13,547 bases of DNA from CAMPJU01 sp046566095 (GCA_046566095.1 JBKHXI010000009.1:1-13547); one strand, 5' to 3'. Shown: positions 6,963 to 13,483, counted from the stretch's first letter. Numbers and translations are program-made. Notes: a model not told the origin generated them from the letters alone.

Positions 6963-7130
6963 TCAGAAGTCGATGCAACGCCCGTTCTTTTCCCAGTCGC
7001 CGTAGCGCGTCGGCTCCGGGCCGCCGCGCCCGCCGACCTCCGCCGGCCGCGCCGCGCGCGGGGGTTCCGCGGGCGGAACGGGCTGCGGATCCTCGCGGTC
7101 CGGTGCGTCGCCGGGGGGCTGGCTTACCAT
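6963..7130 (-). CDS. SDHAF4-like succinate dehydrogenase assembly factor (DUF1674)
   Basis: This 55-residue protein has a Pro-rich, acidic, probably disordered N-terminus (about residues 5-30) and a C-terminus GGPEPTRYGDWEKNGRCIDF. The block RYGDWExxGRCIDF at the very end is the signature of DUF1674, whose eukaryotic member SDHAF4 (yeast Sdh8) binds flavinated SdhA and helps it join SdhB while limiting oxidant damage. ATG 7130 is preferred; a TTG at 7148 in frame would add six residues. It lies directly upstream of sdhC, is the first gene of the operon, and starts 44 bases from the divergent ygfZ start. Function in bacteria is inferred from the family and the position. Confidence 0.85.
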   Translation of the reverse strand: MVSQPPGDAPDREDPQPVPPAEPPRAARPAEVGGRGGPEPTRYGDWEKNGRCIDF

Positions 7131-7156
7131 GGGCACTCGTGCGCTCAAGCCGTTGA

Positions 7157-7185
7157 AGTGTAATTCCCGCCCCCATGCCCGACAA
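7157..7185 (-). promoter_or_regulatory. Candidate sigma-70 promoter of the SDHAF4-like/sdhCDAB operon
   Basis: On the minus strand TTGTCG (7180-7185) and TACACT (7157-7162) are separated by exactly 17 bases; each matches four of six consensus positions. Transcription would begin near 7150, leaving a leader of about 20 bases before ATG 7130. The -35 element lies inside the first codons of ygfZ. This is a by-eye match only. Confidence 0.42.
7159..7164 (+). promoter_or_regulatory. Candidate -10 element of ygfZ, possible leaderless start
   Basis: TGTAAT matches the -10 consensus at five of six positions and ends 10 bases before the ygfZ ATG, so the transcript would have a leader of only about four bases. 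No good -35 is seen. The lack of a ribosome site before ygfZ agrees with a near-leaderless mRNA. It overlaps the -10 proposed for the opposite strand. Confidence 0.3.
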
Positions 7186-8062
7186 CCTGCCGCAAGCCGT
7201 CGCCGCGCCGCCGCCCGCGTTCTTCGCCCTGCCCGGGCATGGCGTGCTCGAGCTGGCGGGGCCGGATGCGGCCACTTTCGCCCAGGCGCAGTGCATGAAC
7301 GACGTGGCCGCGCTCGACGACGGCCGCTGGCAGTGGAACGGCTGGCTCACGCCCAAGGGCAGGCTGGTCGCGCTGTTCGCACTGCTGCGGCTGGACGGCG
7401 AGCGGCTCTGGCTGGTGCTGCCGGACCACCCGGCCGCGGCCCTGGGCGAACGCCTGCAGCGCTTCGTGTTCCGCAGCAGGCTGCGGATCCGGGTGCGCGA
7501 CGACCTGCAGGCCGCCGGCGCCTTCGCCGCCCCGGAGCGGGCCGCCGGTGCGACGGCGGCGATGCTCGGGCGCGACGCGGTCGAACTCGACCTGGGCGCC
7601 GACGGCGGCCCGCGCTGCCTGCGGATCGCGCCCGCGGCCGACGCCTCCGCCCCGGCCGACCCGCGCGCCGAGGCGCGCTGGCGCGCCTTCGATCTCGTCC
7701 ACGGGCTGCCGCGGCTGCCGCAGCCGCAGTCGGAGCAGTTCACCCCGCAGATGCTGTCGCTGCAGCGGTTGCGCGCCTTCAGCGTCAGGAAGGGCTGCTA
7801 TCCGGGCCAGGAGATCGTCGCGCGCACCCACTTCCTCGGCCAGAGCAAGCGCGGGCTCGCGTTGCTGGCATCGGAGCGGCCCATTCCGGATGGCGCGGAG
7901 GTCGGCGACGGGTCGCGGGCGCTGGGCACCATCGTCGGCACTGCCCGCGACGGGAACAACCACCTGGCGCTCGCGGTACTGCCGCACGAACGGGCGCATG
8001 ACCTGTATGTGGAAGGCCACCTGGTGCGCGAAACACCCTTGCACGAAGGACTGGCACGGTAG
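7175..8062 (+). CDS. ygfZ: Folate-binding protein YgfZ (IBA57/COG0354 family)
   Basis: This is a 295-residue cytoplasmic protein related to the T-protein of glycine cleavage. YgfZ and mitochondrial IBA57 support, with tetrahydrofolate, the assembly or repair of [4Fe-4S] enzymes. The diagnostic motif is KGCYPGQEIVAR at 206-217, with the key cysteine at Cys208. The N-terminal region (LELAGPDAATFAQAQCMNDV, then WLTPKGRLVALF) is the family's folate-fold part. Length is somewhat below E. coli YgfZ (326). ATG 7175 has no clear ribosome site. It is the only complete plus-strand gene and diverges from the SDH operon, whose SdhB subunit is a likely client. In E. coli, ygfZ also neighbours ygfX and sdhE, so the association is preserved in a different layout. 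Confidence 0.92.
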   Translation: MPDNLPQAVAAPPPAFFALPGHGVLELAGPDAATFAQAQCMNDVAALDDGRWQWNGWLTPKGRLVALFALLRLDGERLWLVLPDHPAAALGERLQRFVFRSRLRIRVRDDLQAAGAFAAPERAAGATAAMLGRDAVELDLGADGGPRCLRIAPAADASAPADPRAEARWRAFDLVHGLPRLPQPQSEQFTPQMLSLQRLRAFSVRKGCYPGQEIVARTHFLGQSKRGLALLASERPIPDGAEVGDGSRALGTIVGTARDGNNHLALAVLPHERAHDLYVEGHLVRETPLHEGLAR

Positions 8063-8072
8063 TCCCTCCACC

Positions 8073-8148
8073 TGTCGTTCCGAGCGCAGCGAGGAACCCG
8101 TTTCTCGACCCCGGAAACAGCAGATTCCTCGCTGCGCTCGGAATGACA
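8073..8148. repeat. Interspersed palindromic element, copy 2
   Basis: Arms of 24 bases at 8073-8096 and 8125-8148 match in inverted orientation at 23 of 24 positions around a 28-base centre. The core is TTCCGAGCGCAGCGAGGAA. It is the same element as at 3258-3335, but less diverged. It starts 10 bases after the ygfZ stop, in the convergent gap before the E1 gene, where its long stem could block read-through from either side. Confidence 0.85.
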
Positions 8149-8168
8149 GTGGTTGATGCAAGCTGGAG

Positions 8169-8190
8169 CCCTCCGCACAGCGCTGGAGGG
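8169..8190 (-). terminator. Hairpin just after the E1 gene stop
   Basis: Arms CCCTCC (8169-8174) and GGAGGG (8185-8190) enclose a 10-base loop that can pair further (GC/GC). The hairpin begins one base after the stop of the E1 gene on the minus strand. There is no T run. Together with the palindrome at 8073-8148 it probably ends transcription in this convergent gap. Confidence 0.4.
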
Positions 8191-8191
8191 A

Positions 8192-10492
8192 TCAGCCGGG
8201 CAGTCGCACCTGTGCCAGTTCGTCCGCGGCTGTCACGATGTCCTCGTCCGAGGGAATCACCAGGAACGCCGCGCTGGCCAGCGGGGTGTAGGTGTCCGCG
8301 CCGGCGATCCGCTTGAACGGGCGCGCACCGAAGCCTCCCTCGACCACCGCGGTGACAATGCCCTCGCCCACCCCGCCGCTGCGCCTGCCCTCGTCGACGA
8401 TCAGGATGCGCCTGGCGTCGGCCGCCTGCGCGCGGATGAAGTCGACGTTCAGCGGCACCAGCCAGCGCAGGTCGACCACCCGCACACTCCAGCCGTGGCG
8501 GGCGCGGATGTGCCGCGCCGCGCGCAGCGACATCGGCACGCCGTTGCCGTAGGTGAAGACGACCAGGTCGCTGCCGTCGCCGCTCTCCGGCCGATACACC
8601 CTGCCCTCGCCCAGCGCCATCGCCTCGCCCGGCGGCGGATATGCGGTCAGCCAGCCGCCGTCGCCGGGTTCGTGCAGGTCCTTGGTCATGTACAGCGCGA
8701 TCGGCTCCAGGAACGCGCAGACCCGGCCGTCTACCTTCGCCAGCGCCATCAGCGTGCGCAGCATGGTGACCGCGTCGTCGCCGCGCGAGGGGCAGCCGAC
8801 CACCAGCCCGGGGATGTCGCGCAGCGCGGCGATCGAGTTGTCGTTGTGGAAGTGCCCGCCGAAGCCGCGCTGGTAGCCGAGCCCTGCGATCCGCATCACC
8901 ATCGGGTTGCGGTACTGGTCGTTGCTGAAGAACTGCAGGCTGGCCGCCTCGCCGCGGATCTGGTCGCAGGCGTTGTGGAAATAGGCCAGGTACTGGATCT
9001 CCGGCAAGGGCAGCAGGCCCAGGTTGGCGTAGCCCTGCGCCAGGCCGAGGATGGTGGTCTCGTCGAGCAGGGTGTTGAACACGCGCTTGCGGCCGAAGGC
9101 CTTCTGCAGGCCGCGGGTGACGGTGTAGACGCCGCCCTTCTGGGCCACGTCCTCGCCGAACAGCAGGGCCTCCGGGTACTTGGCCAGCAGGTCGTGCAGC
9201 GCGTTGTTGATCTGGATGGCCAGGTGCCGCGGCGGCTGGCGCTCGGGCAGCTTCGCCTCGCCGCCGAAGGCCTCGATGCGGCGCGCCGCCTCCGGCACGC
9301 GCGCGGCCTCCTCGCGCACCCGGTCCGGGGTGTACGGCGCCAGCGGCGCCATCACTTCCTCCAGCGTGGCCAGGCGCGGCCGGCGGTCGGCGTCCTCGGC
9401 GGCGGCGAAGCACTTCGCCCGCGTCTGCTCGTACAGCGCGAGGATCTCGTCCTTCGACATCAGCCCGGACTCGAGCGCGATCGCCGCCGAGCGCAGCAGC
9501 GGGTCGCTGGCCTCGACCGCGCACAGCTCCTCGAGCGGCCGCCACTCGATCTCGAAGTCGGTGCCGGCGTGGCCCATGATCCGGGTGGTGCGCAGGTGCA
9601 GGAAGGTCGGCCGGCGCGTGCGCCGGCAGTGCTCCACCGCGTCGCGCACGGGGCCGTAGCCGGCCGCCAGGTCCAGCCCGTCGGCATGGAAGTAGTCCAG
9701 CCCGCGGCGCGTGGAGAAGTTCTGCCCGATCCAGCCCTCCGGGGTCTTGACCGAGATGCCGATGCCGTTGTCCTCGCAGACGAACAGCACCGGCGCCGGC
9801 AGCCGCTGGTAGGCGGTCCAGGCGGCGGCATTGAACGCGGCCTGGGCGGTGGCGTGGTTGGCGCTGGCGTCGCCGAACGAGCAGATCACGATGCTGTCGT
9901 CGGGTACCGGCAGCACGTGGCCGATGCGCCGCGCCTGCTCGATCGCGACCGCGGTGCCGAAGGCCTTGGGCAGGTGCGAGGCGATGGTCGAGGTCTGCGG
10001 CAGCACCCACAGCGGCTTGCTGCCCCAGACCTTGTGGCGCCCGCCGGACGCCGGGTCTTCGCGGCTGGCGGCGAACGACAGCGCCGAATCCATGATCGGA
10101 TCCATCCCCGGCAGCTTGCGGAAGCGCTCGGCCATGAACGCGCCGGAGCGGTAGTGCAGGAACGCCGGGTCGGTATGGCGCGCCAGCCGCGCCACCATCG
10201 CGTTGCCCTCGTGGCCGGCGCTGCCGATGGTGTAGAACACCTTCTCCCGCACCCGCAGCACCCGCGCCATCAGGTCCAGGTGGCGGCTGACCAGCTGCGA
10301 TTCGAACAGCTCGCGGAAGCCGGCGGCATCGAGCGCGCTGCCGTCGAGGATCGAATCGCCGGGCGCCGGCGGCGCGTCCGCGCGCCCATCCCAGCCGCGC
10401 ACGAATTCGCTGAAATTGGCGTCGCAGATCTCGGCGCGGTTGACGCCCTTCATGCGCGCCGGGATCGGGTCGGGGATGGCGTTGAAGCTCAT
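8192..10492 (-). CDS. Fused alpha/beta E1 component of a 2-oxoacid dehydrogenase (thiamine diphosphate)
   Basis: This 766-residue protein joins both E1 chains of the branched-chain/pyruvate type. The alpha half (about 55-400) has GSAGHEGNA at 91-99 and a ThDP-Mg motif running from GDA at 207-209 to Asn242 (CEDNGIGIS). The third residue, usually Gly in GDG, is Ala, while the Mg-binding Asp208 is kept. The beta half (about 420-766) has LLFGEDVAQKGGVYTVTRGL at 443-462, HFHNDNS at 547-553 and the C-terminal transketolase domain with FTYGNG and IVDEGRRSGG. Such enzymes decarboxylate a 2-oxoacid and acylate the lipoyl group of an E2. No E2 or E3 gene is present in the window, so substrate and partner are unknown. 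ATG 10492 is preferred, though its ribosome site is weak. It lies 49 bases after the acetyltransferase gene. Confidence 0.87.
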   Translation of the reverse strand: MSFNAIPDPIPARMKGVNRAEICDANFSEFVRGWDGRADAPPAPGDSILDGSALDAAGFRELFESQLVSRHLDLMARVLRVREKVFYTIGSAGHEGNAMVARLARHTDPAFLHYRSGAFMAERFRKLPGMDPIMDSALSFAASREDPASGGRHKVWGSKPLWVLPQTSTIASHLPKAFGTAVAIEQARRIGHVLPVPDDSIVICSFGDASANHATAQAAFNAAAWTAYQRLPAPVLFVCEDNGIGISVKTPEGWIGQNFSTRRGLDYFHADGLDLAAGYGPVRDAVEHCRRTRRPTFLHLRTTRIMGHAGTDFEIEWRPLEELCAVEASDPLLRSAAIALESGLMSKDEILALYEQTRAKCFAAAEDADRRPRLATLEEVMAPLAPYTPDRVREEAARVPEAARRIEAFGGEAKLPERQPPRHLAIQINNALHDLLAKYPEALLFGEDVAQKGGVYTVTRGLQKAFGRKRVFNTLLDETTILGLAQGYANLGLLPLPEIQYLAYFHNACDQIRGEAASLQFFSNDQYRNPMVMRIAGLGYQRGFGGHFHNDNSIAALRDIPGLVVGCPSRGDDAVTMLRTLMALAKVDGRVCAFLEPIALYMTKDLHEPGDGGWLTAYPPPGEAMALGEGRVYRPESGDGSDLVVFTYGNGVPMSLRAARHIRARHGWSVRVVDLRWLVPLNVDFIRAQAADARRILIVDEGRRSGGVGEGIVTAVVEGGFGARPFKRIAGADTYTPLASAAFLVIPSDEDIVTAADELAQVRLPG

Positions 10493-10541
10493 GTCGGTCC
10501 GGAATGGCTGTCGGGAGGTACGGGCGCGGGAAACCGCCGGC

Positions 10542-11087
10542 TCAGGCGCGCGACCGGGCACGCCACTGTTCGCGGCTCTGCGCCCAGACGCCCGCCTCGA
10601 CATCCTCGTAGGGCGGCGGCAGGCGGACCTGGCCTTCGAAGCGTGCTCCCAGGCGTTCGGCCAGCGCGATCGAGGGCGCGTTCCCCGGCTGGATGGTGTG
10701 GATCACCCGGGTCCAACCCAGGCGGTCGAAGGCGTAGTCGATCGAGGCCCCGGCCGCCTCCAGCGCATAGCCCCGGCCCCAGTAGGGACGCAGGATCGAC
10801 CAGCCGACCTCGGTGCCCGGCCAGCCCTCCGGCTGCCATGGGCCGACGTTGCCGATCCATGCGCCGCTGTCGCGCTCGACCACGGCGAACATCGCGAATC
10901 CCTGCAGCGCCCAGGCGCCGGCCATGGTCATGAACTTGCGCCAGGCCGCCGCGCGCGGCATCTGCCCGCCGATCCAGCGCGCCGCCTCGGCATCGCCCAT
11001 CAGCCCGGCATAGGCGTCGAAGTCCTCCAGCCGCGGCGTGCGCAGCAGCAGCCGCGGGGTCTGGATGCGGATGTCGGGCAGGGCCAC
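10542..11087 (-). CDS. GNAT-family N-acetyltransferase (RimJ/RimL type)
   Basis: This 181-residue protein belongs to the Acetyltransf_3 branch of GNAT enzymes, which move acetyl from acetyl-CoA to an amine. The N-terminus IQTPRLLLRTPRLEDFDAY is characteristic. The acetyl-CoA pyrophosphate loop is RPYWGRGYALEA at 100-111 (G104, R105, G106). The PGNAPSIALAERLGAR segment at 134-149 holds the usual Asn and Ser before the last helix. The substrate cannot be told. The start is GTG 11087, backed by a GAGGA at 11097-11101; no upstream ATG fits. It lies 37 bases after gcdH and 49 before the E1 gene, so co-transcription is likely. Confidence 0.88.
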   Translation of the reverse strand: MALPDIRIQTPRLLLRTPRLEDFDAYAGLMGDAEAARWIGGQMPRAAAWRKFMTMAGAWALQGFAMFAVVERDSGAWIGNVGPWQPEGWPGTEVGWSILRPYWGRGYALEAAGASIDYAFDRLGWTRVIHTIQPGNAPSIALAERLGARFEGQVRLPPPYEDVEAGVWAQSREQWRARSRA

Positions 11088-11096
11088 GGCGGGCGT

Positions 11097-11101
11097 TCCT
11101 C
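11097..11101 (-). promoter_or_regulatory. Ribosome binding site that fixes the GTG start of the acetyltransferase
   Basis: The minus strand reads GAGGA, nine bases before the GTG at 11087. With the family-typical N-terminus that follows, it supports GTG as the start codon. Confidence 0.65.
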
Positions 11102-11124
11102 GTCGGCGTGCGGCGCGGCCGCGG

Positions 11125-12288
11125 TCAGAACGCGTTGATGCCGGTCAGCTCGCGGCCGATCACCAGCTGGTGCACGGTCTCGGTGCCCTCGTAGGTGATG
11201 ACCGATTCGAGGTTGAGCGCGTGGCGGATCGCGGCGTGCTCGGTGGTGATGCCGGCGCCGCCGAGCAGGTCGCGGCATTCGCGGGCGATGTCGATCGCCA
11301 TCCGGCAGCTGTTCCACTTGGCCAGGCTGACTTGCGCCGGCTTCATCGCGCCGGCGTCCTTGAGCCGGCCCAGCTGCAGCACCAGCACCTGGGCCAGGGT
11401 GATCCGCCGCGCCATGTCGGCCAGCTTGACCTGGGCGCTCTGGGTCGCCGCCACCGGGCGCCCGAACAGGATCCGTTCGCTGGTGTAGCGCAGGGCCTCG
11501 TCCAGGCAGGCGATGGCCGCGCCGATCGGGCCCCAGGTGATGCCGTAGCGCGCCTGGGTCAGGCAGCCCAGCGGGCCCTTGAGCCCCTTCACGTTCGGCA
11601 GCCGGTTCGCCTCCGGCACCCGCACGCCGTCCAGGTACAGGGCGCTGGTGACCGAGGCGCGCAGGCTCATCTTGTGCTTGATCTCCTGGGCGGCGAAGCC
11701 GGCCATGTCCTTCTCGACCACGAAGCCCTGGATGCCGTCGTCGGTCTGCGCCCAGACGATGGCGATGTCGGCCAGGTTGCCGTTGGTGATCCACATCTTG
11801 GCGCCGTTGAGCACCCAGTCGCCGCCGTCCCGCTTCGCCACCGTCTTCATGTTGGCCGGGTCGGAGCCGCCGTGCGGCTCGGTCAGGCCGAAGCAGCCGA
11901 TCACCTTGCCGGCGGCCATGTCCGGCAGCCAGCGGCGCTTCTGCTCCTCGCTGCCGTAGGCGAAGATCGGGTACATGCACAGCGAGCTCTGCACCGAGAC
12001 GAAGCTGCGGATGCCGCTGTCGCCGCGCTCGAGCTCCTGGCAGATCAGGCCGTAGCTGACCGCGTTGAGCCCGCCGCCACCGTATTCCTCCGGCAGGGTG
12101 GAGCCGAGCAGCCCCAGTTCCGCGATCTCCGGCACCAACTCCTTCGGGAACCGCCCCTCGTCGAAGGCGTCGCCGATGATCGGCAGCACCCGCTCGTCGG
12201 TGAAGCGGGCCACGGTGTCCTGCACCGCGCGCTCCTCCTCCGACAGCAGGGAACGGACGTCGTACAGGTCGCAGGGGTTCAGGGCCAT
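11125..12288 (-). CDS. gcdH: Glutaryl-CoA dehydrogenase
   Basis: This 387-residue FAD enzyme of the acyl-CoA dehydrogenase family oxidises and decarboxylates glutaryl-CoA to crotonyl-CoA in lysine and tryptophan breakdown. The catalytic base is Glu367 in TYEGTETVHQLVIGRELTG. Arg94 and Ser98 (SGIRSFVSVQSSL) match the residues that hold the glutaryl carboxylate in the human enzyme and separate this family from ordinary acyl-CoA dehydrogenases. The FAD/substrate signatures GCFGLTEPHGGSDP at 131-144 and WITNG at 166-170 are present. The frame is open 53 codons further upstream, but ATG 12288 gives the expected N-terminus and length; its ribosome site is weak. It leads the string gcdH, acetyltransferase, E1. 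Confidence 0.95.
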   Translation of the reverse strand: MALNPCDLYDVRSLLSEEERAVQDTVARFTDERVLPIIGDAFDEGRFPKELVPEIAELGLLGSTLPEEYGGGGLNAVSYGLICQELERGDSGIRSFVSVQSSLCMYPIFAYGSEEQKRRWLPDMAAGKVIGCFGLTEPHGGSDPANMKTVAKRDGGDWVLNGAKMWITNGNLADIAIVWAQTDDGIQGFVVEKDMAGFAAQEIKHKMSLRASVTSALYLDGVRVPEANRLPNVKGLKGPLGCLTQARYGITWGPIGAAIACLDEALRYTSERILFGRPVAATQSAQVKLADMARRITLAQVLVLQLGRLKDAGAMKPAQVSLAKWNSCRMAIDIARECRDLLGGAGITTEHAAIRHALNLESVITYEGTETVHQLVIGRELTGINAF

Positions 12289-12304
12289 GGCGGCGGCGCG
12301 TTCC

Positions 12305-12327
12305 GGAAGGTGGAACCTTCCATTGTA
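12305..12327 (-). promoter_or_regulatory. Candidate gcdH promoter with operator-like inverted repeat
   Basis: On the minus strand GATACAAT gives a -10 match TACAAT (12322-12327, five of six). The inverted repeat GGAAGGT-TCC-ACCTTCC (12305-12321) follows directly and would cover the start of transcription near 12315. No convincing -35 is present at the right distance, which would fit an activated promoter. The leader would be about 27 bases. A repressor or activator site is inferred only from symmetry and position. Confidence 0.4.
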
Positions 12328-12376
12328 TCGGTCCTCCGCCCCCGCAGCACCGCAGCCGATGGCGAGCCGCCCGCCC

Positions 12377-12445
12377 GCAGGAGCGCCCCTTGGGCGCGAT
12401 CCCGCTGCCGCCGCACCGGCAATCGCCGGCAAGGCCCGCTCCTGC
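12377..12445. repeat. Inverted REP pair (BIME-like)
   Basis: Two 24-base REP-like units, 12377-12400 on the plus strand and 12422-12445 on the minus strand, both start GCAGGAGCG and end CGAT. They agree at 19 of 24 positions, and the differences lie in the inner stem (GCGCCCCTTGGGCGC versus GCGGGCCTTGCCGGC), so small hairpins are kept. This GYAGGAGC type is common in Stenotrophomonas, Xanthomonas and Pseudomonas and is thought to be spread by RAYT transposases. Confidence 0.75.
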
Positions 12446-12450
12446 ATACG

Positions 12451-12480
12451 CGACAGGGCCGGCTTGCGCCGGCCCTGTCG
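12451..12480 (-). terminator. Perfect 13-bp hairpin downstream of the glycine-zipper gene
   Basis: Arms CGACAGGGCCGGC (12451-12463) and its complement (12468-12480) enclose a TTGC loop. It lies 30 bases after the stop of the minus-strand gene ending at 12511 and very likely ends or stabilises its transcript. The T run of a classical terminator is missing. Confidence 0.62.
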
Positions 12481-12510
12481 ACCCGTGCGATTGCGTACGC
12501 CCGGTCCCGG

Positions 12511-13287
12511 TCAGCCGCGACCGGGGCCCGCGTCGATGGCGGCGGTCTGGGTCACGACCTGGCCGTCGATCACCGGCAGCCGGTCGCCCGGCTTCTGGTC
12601 GAGGCGGACGGTGCTCTCGATGCCGTCGTAGCGATAGGTCACGTCGTAGCCGACGACCTTCTCGCCCGCGCCCAGGTGGATCCGCTCGCCCGGCTTGCTG
12701 CCGGTGCGCATGCTGCCGATGGTCCCGTCGGGATTGCGGTAGGTCACGTTCCACGCGACCGTGCGCGAGGACTGCGAGGTGTCGCTGACGGTGCGGCACT
12801 GGCGCTCGGTGCGGCTGACCACGCGGCCGCCGACGTGGCGCTCGTCGATCTTGCGGCCGACGTAACCGCCGCCGACCGCGCCGGCCACCGTCGCCAGCTT
12901 GCGGCCGTCGCCGCCGCCGACCTGGTTGCCGAGCGCGCCGCCGATCACCGCGCCGGCGATGGTGCCGCCCATCAGGCCGTCGCGCTCGGGCAGCCGCTCC
13001 TGCACCACCACGTCGTTGCAGACCTGGCGCGGGGTGGAGCTGGTGACCGTCTCGCGGACCGGCTCGGCGCCGATCACCACCGCGTACAGCGGCTCGGGCT
13101 CGGTCACCGGCGTCACGTTCACCACCTGGGCGTACTGCAGGCCGGATTCGCGCGGCCCGAACAGGCCGCTGCGGGACTGGCCCTCGGCCAGGTAGGCCGG
13201 CTCGGTCCGGTTGTGCTGGAATGCGGCGACGGCGACGCCACCGACCAGCAGCGACGCCAGCGCGATCGCGATCGTGTTGTTCTTCAT
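12511..13287 (-). CDS. Glycine-zipper (2TM) envelope protein
   Basis: This 258-residue protein starts with a lysine and a hydrophobic stretch (residues 5-22, ending GGVAVAA), which reads as a signal peptide or anchor; no lipobox cysteine follows. A glycine zipper lies at about 106-145 (MGGTIAGAVIGGALGNQVGGG then VAGAVGGGYVGRKI), as in SlyB/17-kDa antigen relatives, and probably forms a membrane hairpin. Cys90 and Cys164 flank the zipper and could form a disulfide. The C-terminal half (WNVTYRNPDG, YDVTYRYDGIESTVRL, KPGDRLPV) repeats a VTYR-type strand and resembles sequences seen after such zippers in xanthomonads. ATG 13287 has a strong GGGAGG at 13294-13299. Its role is unknown, probably in the periplasm or outer membrane. 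Confidence 0.8.
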   Translation of the reverse strand: MKNNTIAIALASLLVGGVAVAAFQHNRTEPAYLAEGQSRSGLFGPRESGLQYAQVVNVTPVTEPEPLYAVVIGAEPVRETVTSSTPRQVCNDVVVQERLPERDGLMGGTIAGAVIGGALGNQVGGGDGRKLATVAGAVGGGYVGRKIDERHVGGRVVSRTERQCRTVSDTSQSSRTVAWNVTYRNPDGTIGSMRTGSKPGERIHLGAGEKVVGYDVTYRYDGIESTVRLDQKPGDRLPVIDGQVVTQTAAIDAGPGRG

Positions 13288-13446
13288 GTGGCGCCTCCCG
13301 GGCAATCGCCCGACTTGGTTGTCCGGCACGATTGCATCACGGCCTGGCTGAACCGATCCCAAGCTTTTCTTAACGGTCACCCCGCGAAATCGCGGCTCGC
13401 GGACCGCCAGGGCCCGCCACATGAATGCGCCTTCGCACGACGGGTG

Positions 13447-13474
13447 CCGTGGTAGCGTGCAGCCAAGACCACGG
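13447..13474 (+). other. Small inverted repeat touching a ribosome site
   Basis: CCGTGGT (13447-13453) and ACCACGG (13468-13474) are perfect complements around a 14-base loop. The right arm shares two bases with the GGAGG at 13473-13477 that precedes the ATG at 13484. If transcribed it could modulate access to that site; this is speculative. The rest of 13288-13446 shows no convincing promoter by eye. Confidence 0.3.
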
Positions 13475-13483
13475 AGGACCCCC

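Noticed and set aside
6511..7743. SdhC with a 280-residue N-terminal extension on the minus strand
   Set aside because: The upstream part is antisense to ygfZ and crosses the SDHAF4-like gene; the SdhC N-terminus is clearly at ATG 6897.
8153..10933. A 926-codon plus-strand frame opposite the E1 gene
   Set aside because: It is fully antisense to a gene with clear catalytic motifs; no family features are visible in the translation.
11038..13455. An 805-codon plus-strand frame opposite gcdH and the glycine-zipper gene
   Set aside because: It crosses two real genes and their intergenic hairpins without a break only because stop codons are rare at this GC content.
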